Shown here: piece after piece, positions 1 through 8,512 of the stretch | Layout: every line of letters starts with the position of its first letter | Numbering within the stretch: the first letter of the stretch is position 1 | Position numbers and translations under genes: made by a program | Assembly: GCF_000682695.1 (NCBI RefSeq) | Contig: NZ_AWFG01000052.1 | Location: forward strand, 1-64,000 | Source: Hyphomonas chukchiensis | GTDB taxonomy: Bacteria; Pseudomonadota; Alphaproteobacteria; Caulobacterales; Hyphomonadaceae | Reading direction: 5' to 3' | DNA length: 64,000 nt | The notes under the pieces: model-generated | What the model saw: only the letters and a program-made list of their open reading frames with translations | What the model was told of the DNA's origin: nothing | Databases searched by the model: none

Positions 1-142
1 CATGTCCGATTAGAGAAGGCCACATAGATGCGGCAATCATCCCGCTGGGGTGTTTCGCAGCTTCGCCCGGCAGGCGTTTCAAGGGGTGCGGTGTTCGCAG
101 GTGTGGTCATGGCATCAGCCTCCTTCTCCGCCCTGTCACACA

Positions 143-322
143 TTTCCCCGGAAGGCGGGGGTGGGCGGTGAGAGGCCGTCAGGCGCCGGGCATGAGGGCG
201 CGGGCGCAAGGGTTTTGGTAGGAGGAGAAAAGCGACCTAGACGGACTAAAATCCAAGGCCCTTGCGGCCGGGACCGCCCGGCGCCATACGCGCCGACCGC
301 CCACCCCCGTCTTCAGGGGAAA
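143..322. repeat. Long imperfect inverted repeat, about 27-base arms
   Basis: The arm at 143-169 and the arm at 296-322 are reverse complements at 25 of 27 positions. The similarity continues inward for about another 25 bases, including a shared CCCGGCGCC block at similar spacing. About 126 bases separate the core arms. The surrounding 490 bases are G/C-rich and hold no gene I recognise; the small open frames there look spurious. The structure could be two inverted copies of a dispersed intergenic repeat, a MITE-like remnant, or the stem of a large hairpin. Confidence 0.6.
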
Positions 323-539
323 CACCAAAAAAGCCGGGGCGCGTTCCGCGACCCGTCCGCTGTTTGAAACGATCAAGATGCGCCAGCGATCAAAGCCCGA
401 AGGGTGGAGACGCCCGCTTGGGCGGCTCCATTCACGCGAGCGCGGTCCGGCGCAGCCGGAGGCGCCCCGATCCGGTCCCAACAAAATCAACCAGGATGGT
501 AATTTCACATGTTCATGTTGATTCTCATTATGGATCCTC

Positions 540-1000
540 ATCGTTTCTAGCCGGCTATATCCATGCTGATGGCTATGTCAGCTTCAATCCTCTGTATGAG
601 ACTCCGGATATCATGGAGGTTGCCTGTAGGTGCCTATCCGGCGCAAATCTGTTGATCTCGTCAAAGGCTCGGGCTCGGTTATGGCCGAAGAAGCTGTCAG
701 AAAAGATTTCTGAGCTTTTTCGCCATCGAGAAACAGATGGTGTGCCAGGAACAATCAAAACTAACGCTAGACGACTTTGAAGACTGGCTGCGCAACCAAG
801 TTTTGCAGGTCTCTACCAAGCATGCTCTTGGTAAGGCGATCAGCTTTGCACTTATCCTGCTGACCAAGCTGAAGGTCAATTTGGAACACGGCGAACTGGA
901 ACTTGATAACAATGACGCCGAACTCAACATGCGTTGTATTCCTGTCGGCCGGAAGAACTATTTGTTCGCCGACTCTGAGCGGGGCGACATCACCGGATGG
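540..1000 (+). pseudogene. IS66-family transposase, truncated and frameshifted remnant
   Basis: Two overlapping frames together resemble the C-terminal half of an IS66 TnpC (DDE) transposase. The first (about 553-720) contains YIHADGYVSFNPLYET, like the family's conserved YLQADGYAGF.LYE region. The second (737-1000) contains HALGKAISFALILLTKL, the LELDNNDAE block with the catalytic acidic residue, and VGRKNYLF. A frame change between them and the absence of the N-terminal half show that the gene is dead. No TnpA or TnpB partner and no clear terminal repeats are visible. It marks past transposon activity in the accessory region. Confidence 0.8.
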
Positions 1001-1022
1001 GTGCGAAGCAAAAGAAACGAAT

Positions 1023-1649
1023 TCAGTTTTCTGGATAAAGAAGTCTACGGAACATGCCGATATGAGACGACGTCATTTCCTTGCGGTCTTTGCCTTCGAT
1101 TTTTTCCCAGTTCAAAAAGACCCACTCATCCAGGGCCTGGGCAAGACCTAGTGTACAGGTAACAAGCAAATCAATTGGCAGATCTGTGCGCACCTGGCCG
1201 AGTGCTTGGCCGTGCTCAAGTAATACTTTTGCCCATTGTCGGGCGATGGAAAACATTTCTTCCGCACTCTCTGCAAGGCTTTGGCTGTTCTGGAACTGGT
1301 AAAACATTCGTCCAAGTCGCACGAACCATTCATCCCTTCCGAGCATGTCCACGCACTTGCCATAAAAGCGCTCGCATTCAGGCCAGAAGGAAGATCGGTC
1401 TAAGTCCAGTGGGTCGAACGGTCCAATCTCGTCCTGCATTTTTAGAAGGGACTTCTCTAAAAGAGTGCGGAATAGGTCGGCCTTGTCATCAAAGTAGTAA
1501 TATAGCGAACTCTTGCTGATGCCCGCCACTTCAAGAATGCGGTTCAGTGAAGCGCCTTCAAATCCCCTAGTCCCAAATTCTGCGGCAGCTGCATCCATCA
1601 GGAGGCGCTGTTTCGATGGGTCGAGATTTTCGAATCTGGGGCGGCTCAT
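1023..1649 (-). CDS. TetR/AcrR-family transcriptional regulator (paralogue of the 8509-9201 gene)
   Basis: A one-component repressor with an N-terminal TetR helix-turn-helix (residues about 10-55; GASLNRILEVAGISKSSLYY followed by FDDKADLF) and a helical C-terminal ligand-binding domain. The start is taken at the ATG giving MSRPRFENLD, because the paralogue at 8509-9201 begins the same way; an upstream extension would cross the shared promoter region. It is divergent from an FAD monooxygenase gene whose start lies 70 bases away, with a palindrome between them. Autorepression and control of the monooxygenase are therefore likely, though this is inferred. The ligand is unknown; the aromatic-rich C-terminal domain suggests a hydrophobic molecule. 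Confidence 0.88.
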   Translation of the reverse strand: MSRPRFENLDPSKQRLLMDAAAAEFGTRGFEGASLNRILEVAGISKSSLYYYFDDKADLFRTLLEKSLLKMQDEIGPFDPLDLDRSSFWPECERFYGKCVDMLGRDEWFVRLGRMFYQFQNSQSLAESAEEMFSIARQWAKVLLEHGQALGQVRTDLPIDLLVTCTLGLAQALDEWVFLNWEKIEGKDRKEMTSSHIGMFRRLLYPEN

Positions 1650-1652
1650 GGC

Positions 1653-1684
1653 TTGATTGTAACGGACTGGAAGGTTAGAACCAA
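1653..1684. promoter_or_regulatory. Face-to-face promoters for the monooxygenase and tetR genes
   Basis: On the plus strand, TTGATT (1653-1658) and TAGAAC (1676-1681) are separated by 17 bases and point to the monooxygenase. On the minus strand, TTGGTT (1684-1679) and TACAAT (1661-1656) are also separated by 17 bases and point to tetR. The tetR -10 box ends only 6 bases before its ATG, which would give a nearly leaderless mRNA. The boxes are read by eye against the sigma-70 consensus and are not proven. Confidence 0.35.
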
Positions 1685-1690
1685 CGGTGC

Positions 1691-1704
1691 GGACCATGTG
1701 GTCC
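1691..1704. promoter_or_regulatory. Palindromic operator candidate, GGACC-N4-GGTCC
   Basis: A perfect 5-base inverted repeat with a 4-base spacer lies between the divergent tetR and monooxygenase genes, just upstream of the monooxygenase AAGGAG ribosome binding site. Its near edge is 42 bases from the tetR start. A related repeat (TGGAC-N5-GTCCA) lies 41 bases upstream of the paralogous tetR at 8509-9201. Matching sequence, matching distance and paralogous regulators make this the likely TetR binding site. Confidence 0.55.
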
Positions 1705-1718
1705 ACAAGGAGTATTCT

Positions 1719-2906
1719 ATGAAAATCTGCATTAGCGGCGCTGGAGTTGCTGGCCCCACCCTTGCGTATTGGCTGCTAAAAGATGGGCATGAAGTAACGA
1801 TTATTGAAGAAGCGCCAAAATTGCGGACAGGCGGGTATGTCATCGATTTTTGGGGCGTGGGCTACGATGTTGCCGAAAAGATGGGCATTCGCGAGACCAT
1901 TCACGACGTAGGATATGACGTGGAATCCATACGAATGGTGAATGATGGTGGCCGAACCCGCGGCGGGTTCTCCACGGATGTATTTCGCCGAATGACACGC
2001 AACAGATATACCAGTCTGGCGCGAGGAGATCTTGCCCGGATTGTGTTTGAAACGGTAGCAGATAGGGTAGATACGCGTTTCGGCCAGACCATCACGGCGA
2101 TTGAGCAAACAGACGAGGCTGTAAGCGCAGAATTTTCAAACGGCCAGTCTCAAACTTTCGATATGCTAGTCGGTGCCGACGGCTTGCATTCCAATGTCCG
2201 GCGACTGGTATGGGGCGCTGGTCCTTATGAGCGCAAACTTGGATATTATGTTGCTGCGTTCGAATGTGATAATTACCCTCATAGAGATGAGAATGTATAT
2301 CTTAATTATGCCGAGCCAGGGCGAAGTGTTTCGCGATATGCCCTGCGTGGCAACAGAAGCCTGATCTTATTTGTGTTTTCGGCAGACCAATTGCCTGGGG
2401 GGAAAGAGCCGGAAAGCAACACATCACGAATATCTGTATTGCACGAGATCTACGCCGAAAGCGAATGGGAAGTCCCGCAAATCTTGAAGCGGCTAGATGC
2501 CGCTGGGGACATCTATTTTGATCGGGTCAGTCAGATCGAAGTGCCATCCTGGAGCAAAGGTCGTGTTGCCCTGGTTGGCGATGCGGCTGCGTGCGCTTCA
2601 TTGCTGGCCGGCGAAGGGACCGGCTTGGCAATGACGGAAAGCTATGTGTTGGCTGGTGAATTGCACAGTAACGGTGGGGATGTGTTGGAGGCTGGAAAAG
2701 CTTACGAGGCACGCCTGCGCGAGTTTCTGGAAGAGAAGCAGCAATCGGCGCGAGACTTTGCATCTTCCTTCACGCCTAAAACCGAATTTGGCATCTGGCT
2801 GCGAAATCTCGCCACGCACTTCATGATCGTGCCTCCCATTGCAGACCTCCTCATGGGTAATACGGTGAAAGATGATTTTGAGTTGCCAGACTATGGTTTT
2901 GAATGA
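1719..2906 (+). CDS. FAD-dependent monooxygenase (PHBH/TetX-like fold)
   Basis: Predicted group A flavoprotein monooxygenase of 395 residues, which uses NAD(P)H and O2 to hydroxylate an aromatic or polycyclic substrate. The N-terminal Rossmann motif GAGVAG (residues 7-12) binds FAD. The second FAD motif, VGDAAACASLLAGEGTGLAM, lies at about residues 286-305. There is no signal peptide, so the enzyme is cytoplasmic. The ATG at 1719 is chosen because AAGGAG precedes it by 5 bases. Divergence from a TetR gene across a shared palindrome resembles drug- or phenolic-inducible detoxification pairs. The substrate cannot be told from sequence. The A/T-rich codons fit horizontal acquisition. Confidence 0.87.
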   Translation: MKICISGAGVAGPTLAYWLLKDGHEVTIIEEAPKLRTGGYVIDFWGVGYDVAEKMGIRETIHDVGYDVESIRMVNDGGRTRGGFSTDVFRRMTRNRYTSLARGDLARIVFETVADRVDTRFGQTITAIEQTDEAVSAEFSNGQSQTFDMLVGADGLHSNVRRLVWGAGPYERKLGYYVAAFECDNYPHRDENVYLNYAEPGRSVSRYALRGNRSLILFVFSADQLPGGKEPESNTSRISVLHEIYAESEWEVPQILKRLDAAGDIYFDRVSQIEVPSWSKGRVALVGDAAACASLLAGEGTGLAMTESYVLAGELHSNGGDVLEAGKAYEARLREFLEEKQQSARDFASSFTPKTEFGIWLRNLATHFMIVPPIADLLMGNTVKDDFELPDYGFE

Positions 2907-2982
2907 AATTTCTGCGATAAATTGTGAGCCGAGCCTTTCCGCCGCTCATTCTATCTCGGAGTCTTTGGCCTTGGCTTGGGGC

Positions 2983-3423
2983 TCAGATTAAAACTTCGAC
3001 GTGGAACTGCTGTAACGTTAGAGGCGTTACCCCAGCCTGAGTGAGCCTTTGAAGGTTAGTGAAACGCTCGGGGCTCTCTTGCTGTAATTCCGTATCGATA
3101 CAGAAAACATGAAAGCCCGCCTCCAGAAGATGAAGTGAAAGGAGAACGTATCGCGGTTCCAGCATATCACCGATGACCACAGCTTGGTGGACAGACTGCT
3201 CCGCTACAAACTGTTTCAGTATGTCTTCTTCCCAAGGAAGCAGTTGGTCATCGGTAAAATCCAAAACTGGAGTTGGGGCAAGTTCATCGAGCGTTGCTGT
3301 CGCCTCCTTCAGTTCTACTGATTTGTTGTTTCCACTCAAGAAAATCAGTCCGCAATCAGAAATCCGGACAGACTGTCGAATTGTGGGAGTTACACCTCCC
3401 ATCTTGTTGTCGTTTAACCCCAT
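2983..3423 (-). CDS. Isochorismatase-fold protein lacking the usual catalytic cysteine
   Basis: A 146-residue protein. Residues about 80-146 follow the C-terminal pattern of the isochorismatase/cysteine hydrolase superfamily: VVIGDMLEPRYVLLSLHLLEAG, then a strand ending FCIDTE, then LQRLTQAGVTPLTLQQFHVE. At the place where active members have a cysteine (as in G..T..CV..T), this protein has DMLEPRYVLL, so it is probably not a cysteine hydrolase. The N-terminal catalytic aspartate region is also not evident. Its ATG lies 2 bases after the stop of the upstream barrel gene, so it appears to be the last gene of the exporter operon. It may be a binding or regulatory subunit, or a degenerate enzyme. 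Confidence 0.6.
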   Translation of the reverse strand: MGLNDNKMGGVTPTIRQSVRISDCGLIFLSGNNKSVELKEATATLDELAPTPVLDFTDDQLLPWEEDILKQFVAEQSVHQAVVIGDMLEPRYVLLSLHLLEAGFHVFCIDTELQQESPERFTNLQRLTQAGVTPLTLQQFHVEVLI

Positions 3424-3425
3424 TT

Positions 3426-4646
3426 TTAAAAATATCTCTCTATACGGAAGAATAGTGTGTGGGGACGTTTATCGTATGTGGAACTGCTAGGCGAAACGGC
3501 ACGACCGCCAAATTCCGTTCGACGATGCCCCAGTGGAAGCTGCGCGCCGGCTATCAAGCTGACATTGTCTGAAAGGTTGTAACTGGCGTCGATGATCGCA
3601 AGCGTGCTGGCGTCATTTAAATTGACAATCATCGTCGGAGTGAGAGTGAGAAGAGGTGTCCAGTCGATGCTTGCGCCGACTGCAAGATAGTCCCGTCCTG
3701 TATTGAATAGCTGGCCGCGAGCAACACGATTAGTCAGATCTTCCGGCAACTCTGTAGAAGCTCGCCGATCGGCGACGCCAAATCCGTTCCGGTAATACTC
3801 GACAAAGCCCGTCACCGGGCGCCCACCCCAATCCCAGCTGTTTTGAAGCGAAGTTACGGCTGAGACAGAAGCGTCGCTTCCATCCTTGAAGGTGGAGACG
3901 ACGTCGAACTTCCAGACTGCATCGCCTAAGGGGCTCGCACCCCCGATGGCGAGGATGCCGTCGCCATAGTCGCTCGCTGCGACGACTTCCAGCTCCACGC
4001 TCCCTGTCATCCAGAAGCCCTTAACAGCGAAGGAACTTTCTTCAGAGGAAAGTCCGCCACCGGAGCGCTTTCGCGGTACAATGATCGCTTGAATGTCCGC
4101 ACCGGTGTCGAAGAGATATTGTCCGTAGACCATATCGGCACCGGGTTTGTAGCTCGTATCCTGCGCATCGGGCGCGAAGGGATTGAACAGATCGAGCGGC
4201 TGAAAGACTTGGCCATGGCCCCAACTTAAGGCTTGGCGTCCAATGCGAACGACCGTCTTCGGGGTCGAATGCGCGATCCAGAAACGATCGAGCCGATGCG
4301 CGACCAGTCCGTCAGGGCCTTCGACGAAACTGTCTTCAAGATCGATGGGACTCTCCGCTCGTTGTGGCGGCGTCAATGAGTTAAGCTCTTCAAACCGGCT
4401 GCTGTATGCCGCCTCCATGAGGTAGTTGACGTCATAAGACCATGGGCCGGAGACATCTGACGCCTTTAAACGAACGTTGGCACCCGAAATTCCGAGCGTA
4501 TCGTCGGCGATGTGTTCGAGCTGATCGCCATTGCGAGTAATCAACACTTGTTGTTGAAGCTTGATTTCGGCCCCCAGATCAGGCTCGGCAAAAGCCGGCA
4601 TGCTGACGGCCGAAAGAAGGCTAAGCGTCAGAATGAATCTGGCCAT
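3426..4646 (-). CDS. Outer-membrane beta-barrel protein of the ABC exporter operon
   Basis: About 406 residues with a cleavable signal peptide (ending PAFA, before EPDLGAEIKL) and a sequence of alternating amphipathic strands. It ends FFRIERYF, with the C-terminal phenylalanine typical of BAM-inserted barrels. WIAHSTPK and RIGRQALSWGHGQVFQPLDL recall porin-like proteins encoded with lipid exporters, but I cannot name the family with certainty. The ATG at 4646 is preferred over one two codons upstream; either overlaps the ATPase gene, so translation is coupled. In context it is the presumed outer-membrane acceptor or pore for what the LolA-like carrier delivers. Confidence 0.75.
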   Translation of the reverse strand: MARFILTLSLLSAVSMPAFAEPDLGAEIKLQQQVLITRNGDQLEHIADDTLGISGANVRLKASDVSGPWSYDVNYLMEAAYSSRFEELNSLTPPQRAESPIDLEDSFVEGPDGLVAHRLDRFWIAHSTPKTVVRIGRQALSWGHGQVFQPLDLFNPFAPDAQDTSYKPGADMVYGQYLFDTGADIQAIIVPRKRSGGGLSSEESSFAVKGFWMTGSVELEVVAASDYGDGILAIGGASPLGDAVWKFDVVSTFKDGSDASVSAVTSLQNSWDWGGRPVTGFVEYYRNGFGVADRRASTELPEDLTNRVARGQLFNTGRDYLAVGASIDWTPLLTLTPTMIVNLNDASTLAIIDASYNLSDNVSLIAGAQLPLGHRRTEFGGRAVSPSSSTYDKRPHTLFFRIERYF

Positions 4647-5301
4647 CAACAAGCCTCACATGCCGGCGAGCGTATTCGAGCGCTTTGGGGTCATGGCTCG
4701 CGATCACGATCGTTACCCCTTCCTCTTCATTAAGCTGACGCAAGAGTTGAAGGAGAGCGTCCGAGGCTTTGCTGTCGAGATTTGCAGTTGGCTCATCCGC
4801 CAGCACAATTGCGGGGCTTGATGCAATAGCTCGCGCGACGGCTACGCGCTGCTGCTGGCCGCCTGACAGCTCGGCTGGTCGTCTATTCTCCATGCCAGAG
4901 AGACCGACAGAGTCCAGAACCTGTTTGGCGCGGCGCCGTCGTTCCCCAGTCGACTTGCCCTGTAATTGCATGATAAATCCAACATTCTCTGCGGCTGAAA
5001 GAACTGGTATGAGATTGTAAGCTTGAAAAACAAACCCAATGCGATTCATCCGAAGATCAGCAAGCTGAGAATTTGATAATTCGTTCAGCCATTGGTCCTC
5101 AACGCGAACGTCTCCTCCATTAGGTCGATCAAGCCCGCCGATAATGTTTAGAAGAGTAGTTTTTCCGCAACCTGAAGGCCCGGAGAGACTGACGAACTCT
5201 CCAGCGCTGACATTGAGACTGACGCCCTGCAGCGCTTGGACCTCGATCTTACCGCTGACATAGGTTCTTTTGACGTCCTTGCATTCGATGACGGCGGTCA
5301 T
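4621..5301 (-). CDS. LolD/MacB-type ABC transporter ATPase
   Basis: Complete 226-residue nucleotide-binding subunit. Walker A is GPSGCGKT (residues 41-48), the Q-loop glutamine is at about 93, the signature is LSGGQQQR (145-152), Walker B is IVLADEP (165-171), and the H-loop histidine is in IASHD (about 203). Insertion patterns and the following D-loop match the LolD/MacB/FtsE class, which drives transenvelope work rather than substrate translocation through the membrane. It starts 9 bases after the second permease gene and overlaps the barrel gene, in a seven-gene operon. It is distinct from a housekeeping LolD by its operon partners. Confidence 0.93.
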   Translation of the reverse strand: MTAVIECKDVKRTYVSGKIEVQALQGVSLNVSAGEFVSLSGPSGCGKTTLLNIIGGLDRPNGGDVRVEDQWLNELSNSQLADLRMNRIGFVFQAYNLIPVLSAAENVGFIMQLQGKSTGERRRRAKQVLDSVGLSGMENRRPAELSGGQQQRVAVARAIASSPAIVLADEPTANLDSKASDALLQLLRQLNEEEGVTIVIASHDPKALEYARRHVRLVDGQIHSDA

Positions 5302-5310
5302 GGTCGCTCC

Positions 5311-6540
5311 TCAGGTTTGCGCACGAGTCAGCACGTCGACTGGCACACGCCGGGACGCCTGCAATGCAGGATAAAGGCTGGCTAAAATGGAAAGCCCGAT
5401 AACAATGGAGCAGGCAACGGTGATCTCGGCCGCGCTCACTTTCGGATAAAGAACTTGAGAGACACCGAACATTTCCGCCCCGATACCGAGATGTCCGAAA
5501 TCTAGTCCGCCGGAAAAGGCGTTTACCGTTACGGCACCGGCGATCGCTCCAGCCAAAGCACCGAATACAACAAGGTAAACGGATTCCACGAGTATTTGGA
5601 CAAGCAGCAGTACGGGCTTCATCCCAAGCGCTTGCAGCAATCCAAACTCTCGCATCCGCTCGTAAACTGCCATCATCAGTGTATTGACGAGACCGAAAGC
5701 TACAAGGACGAAGGAGACGAATATCCAGATGAGATTCGCGCCCTCGGCCAGATCGATCATCGCCTTGGCGAACGGTTGAAGCTCGTCCCAGCGGCGGATA
5801 TCGAGATCAGGTGCAGCCTGTTTCAAATCCTCGATGGCGACATTGATGCCGTCTCTTTGCGGCGCCAGGAAGGCGATTTCGGAAACCTCACCTTCGAGGC
5901 CGAGGAGTGCCTGCGCTTCCTTAAGCGAGACAAAGACGGCGTATTTTTGAAGATCCGGCTGGCCCTTGTAAAACCCTGTGACACGGACGCCAATTTCGGC
6001 GATGTCGCCATTTTCGTCTTGGGCGGAAATCACGACACGGCGCCCTCGTTCGACCTGTAGCCGATCAGCGAGGGATCTGCCCATGATCAGACCTTTCGAC
6101 GTGGCGCTGGTAAGAGGCGCACCGTCGATGGCGTTTGGCTTCAAAAATGAAACCGCCGACTCGCGTTTAGGGTCGATGCCGTAAATCATAATCGGCGCAC
6201 TCTCCCGTTCGGACCGGATCAAGGCAAGCGCGACGATTCTTGGCGTCCAAGCAGCAACGCTTTGTCCTGAGAGCACATCCAGAAGCACTCCCGCCGGCTG
6301 CGGCATCGCGTGTTCGACCGTGGGGTCATCTAAAAATCCTTCCGCATGAATCTGTCCGTGAGCGGTCAGCGCTTCGACGGTTCGATCAAAGGCGCTGCCG
6401 CCCCAGGCGCGCATGAAGGCGCCAAGTATGATCAGGGATGCCACCGCCATGGCGATTGCTGTGATGGTGAGCAAAGTACGCGATTTGCGGCGCCACAGAT
6501 TGCGCCAGGCGATCGGCGCCATGATTTTCAATCCGCCCAT
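5311..6540 (-). CDS. LolC/E-like ABC transporter permease (second)
   Basis: About 409 residues with the type VII exporter layout: one N-terminal transmembrane helix (following NLWRRKSRTLL, about residues 20-42), a large periplasmic MacB-PCD-like domain, and three C-terminal helices (roughly 275-300, 325-350 and 375-395). FtsX-domain features such as YERMREFGLLQALGMKP are clear. The start is the ATG in a TGATG overlap with the preceding permease stop; a GTG one codon earlier is possible. It pairs with the permease at 6540-7754 as a heterodimer, as LolC and LolE do. Confidence 0.9.
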   Translation of the reverse strand: MGGLKIMAPIAWRNLWRRKSRTLLTITAIAMAVASLIILGAFMRAWGGSAFDRTVEALTAHGQIHAEGFLDDPTVEHAMPQPAGVLLDVLSGQSVAAWTPRIVALALIRSERESAPIMIYGIDPKRESAVSFLKPNAIDGAPLTSATSKGLIMGRSLADRLQVERGRRVVISAQDENGDIAEIGVRVTGFYKGQPDLQKYAVFVSLKEAQALLGLEGEVSEIAFLAPQRDGINVAIEDLKQAAPDLDIRRWDELQPFAKAMIDLAEGANLIWIFVSFVLVAFGLVNTLMMAVYERMREFGLLQALGMKPVLLLVQILVESVYLVVFGALAGAIAGAVTVNAFSGGLDFGHLGIGAEMFGVSQVLYPKVSAAEITVACSIVIGLSILASLYPALQASRRVPVDVLTRAQT

Positions 6541-7754
6541 CACGCCGCCCTCATGGCTTCAATAATCCGCAGGCCCTGGATTCTGAACGCCGGATAGGTT
6601 CCCGCGAGCAACAGCGCAAGAACGATAACGGCGGGCCCCGCGAACAGAGTGAGAGACGTCAATTCCGGATACAGCGTACCGGACATGCCATATTGCTCGA
6701 AGACGGCTTGCGCGGATTCGAATTCAATTCCCTGCCGCCCTAGCCAGAACGTTAGAATGACGCCGCCAAGCATGCCGGCCAGAACGCCGAGCAAAGACAG
6801 AAGACCGATTTCCACCCAAACAATACGCCCAAGCAGACCCGGCTTCACTCCGAGCGCCAACATCATGCCGAACTCCCGCGTGCGCTCCAGCACGGAGATA
6901 AGCAGCGTATTCAGCAAGGAGATGACCACTACGACGATCAGAACTGCATAGATCAGGACAGCGCTGGTCGCATCGAGACGGATCGCGGCGTCGAGGCTTG
7001 GTTGCAGCTCGGTCCAATCGCGAAGGGCAAGCCCTTCTTCCTCAACCAGGGGACGAAGACCGCGAACCTCATGTCGAAGCGCAGCCATATCGCCCCCGTT
7101 CAGCACAATGGAGTGGCGCTCGCCATCCATGGCGAAGGTCGCGTCGAATCGTTTGAGCGGAATCTCAGCAAGCGTTCGGTCGATGTCAGTGATTCCCGTA
7201 CGGAACACGCCTGCGACTGTAAGCACATCGGCAGCGAGAGAGGCGTCATGACCGACGCCCAAGAGTGTTATACTGTCGCCAATGCCCACCTGAAGATTAC
7301 GCGCCAACACTTCTCCGAGAACGACCTGATCGTTCTTGGAGAGATAATCGCCCTGCACGATGTTGGAAGGGATTGTCGAAATCGACGGTTCGGCTTCGGG
7401 CTCAACGCCGAGGATCTGCGCCCCAATGCTACGGGTATCGGATGAAAGGAGCACATACGCGACGCCGCGTTGCCCGACGCTGACATCCGGCGGCAGGTCC
7501 TTGAGCGCGGTGCGGAGGGCCTCGGTGACTTGAAAGGAATCCCGCATCGCCGGCGTTGAAAGATAGTCCTTATGCTGCACCTGCGCGTAGCCATCGGTAA
7601 ATCCGATATAGGTTCGCACCATGCTGGAATAGCTGCCGGCCTGTAAGGATGGCAAAAAAACGACCACGGCAGCAGTGATTGCTATTGCTACGATACTGAA
7701 CAGGGTCCGCCGCCGACGTCGCCATAAGTTTCGCCATGCTAAGGTGAGCATCAT
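6540..7754 (-). CDS. LolC/E-like ABC transporter permease (first)
   Basis: 404 residues with one N-terminal helix after NLWRRRRRTLF, a periplasmic domain of about 220 residues, and three C-terminal helices. The FtsX motif LERTREFGMMLALGVKP matches the corresponding motif in the next permease, so the two are paralogues that likely form a heterodimer over the LolD-like ATPase. Its ATG overlaps the stop of the LolA-like gene (ATGATG). Type VII systems of this shape extract lipoproteins or lipids from the outer leaflet of the inner membrane; the cargo here is unknown. Confidence 0.9.
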   Translation of the reverse strand: MMLTLAWRNLWRRRRRTLFSIVAIAITAAVVVFLPSLQAGSYSSMVRTYIGFTDGYAQVQHKDYLSTPAMRDSFQVTEALRTALKDLPPDVSVGQRGVAYVLLSSDTRSIGAQILGVEPEAEPSISTIPSNIVQGDYLSKNDQVVLGEVLARNLQVGIGDSITLLGVGHDASLAADVLTVAGVFRTGITDIDRTLAEIPLKRFDATFAMDGERHSIVLNGGDMAALRHEVRGLRPLVEEEGLALRDWTELQPSLDAAIRLDATSAVLIYAVLIVVVVISLLNTLLISVLERTREFGMMLALGVKPGLLGRIVWVEIGLLSLLGVLAGMLGGVILTFWLGRQGIEFESAQAVFEQYGMSGTLYPELTSLTLFAGPAVIVLALLLAGTYPAFRIQGLRIIEAMRAA

Positions 7755-8512
7755 CGAGGCGACCAGTCTCTCGGATTGCGCAGGTTGGACTGTGTGAAGA
7801 GAAAGGACGGCGGCTCGACGTCAAATTTACCGGACTGCGTAACGACAAGCGTCCAGTGATCCTCCTCTTCCACATCCACCATACGCATTTCTTGAGGGTA
7901 AGGGCGACCATCCAGCGGGCCAATGCGATCCGCTATCATGCGCTTCACGAGCTGATCTGTTTGGTCGTAGTAGTCCCGCTCAAGAAACACGCTATCATCG
8001 CGAATTCGCAACACCTCTCTTCCCCACACCACTGGCGCATCGTCATGAGGCACAGCTTCAATAACGTAGATCTCGTGGCCATCCGCTTCTTCGGTGGTTT
8101 GAATAGAAAGTTCGTAGTCAGTTAAAAGCGCGTCGGTTTTCGATAGGTCATCATATGAAAAGTCACTACCCATCCACGATTGGGCCATCATGCTGGCGGG
8201 TAGCTTGATCACTCGATTGAGGCGTGGTGTGAATACCCACATATCGCGATCGAGCTTCAGCGTTGCATTGCCTTCATCGCGTGCCGGCGCTGTGAAGCGA
8301 ACGAGAGCGTCCTTGTTTCCACGCGTGATGCTGACCATGGCTGATGAGCGCTCCCACTCGGGACGATGAACAATCATGGTTTGTTCAATGTAGGAACTCG
8401 TCCCCCGCCAATTGTCGATGGCGTCGCGGACGATTTCAGCAGGATCAGGGTCCGCCAAGGCGGGCGACGCCGACAGAGCACCGAATAGAATTAAACAGGC
8501 AAGCTTTTTCAT
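7751..8512 (-). CDS. LolA-like outer-membrane lipoprotein-sorting protein (COG2834 type)
   Basis: 253 residues with a Sec signal peptide ending PALA at residue 20, so periplasmic. The rest fits the LolA/LolB-like half-barrel family: repeated antiparallel strands, with segments such as LKLDRDMWVFTPRLNRVIKL and SWMGSDFSYDDLSKTD that are typical of the COG2834 branch encoded beside exporters. This branch is not the canonical LolA. An AGGAG lies just before the ATG, which overlaps the TetR stop (ATGA). Encoded next to two LolC/E-like permeases, it is the likely soluble carrier taking a lipidated or hydrophobic cargo across the periplasm. Confidence 0.87.
   Translation of the reverse strand: MKKLACLILFGALSASPALADPDPAEIVRDAIDNWRGTSSYIEQTMIVHRPEWERSSAMVSITRGNKDALVRFTAPARDEGNATLKLDRDMWVFTPRLNRVIKLPASMMAQSWMGSDFSYDDLSKTDALLTDYELSIQTTEEADGHEIYVIEAVPHDDAPVVWGREVLRIRDDSVFLERDYYDQTDQLVKRMIADRIGPLDGRPYPQEMRMVDVEEEDHWTLVVTQSGKFDVEPPSFLFTQSNLRNPRDWSPR

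Noticed and set aside
50-780. Overlapping open frames at the left edge (105, 120 and 172 codons).
   Set aside because: They read through the inverted repeat and G/C-rich noncoding DNA. Only the last part of the 172-codon frame has family similarity, as a piece of the IS66 remnant.
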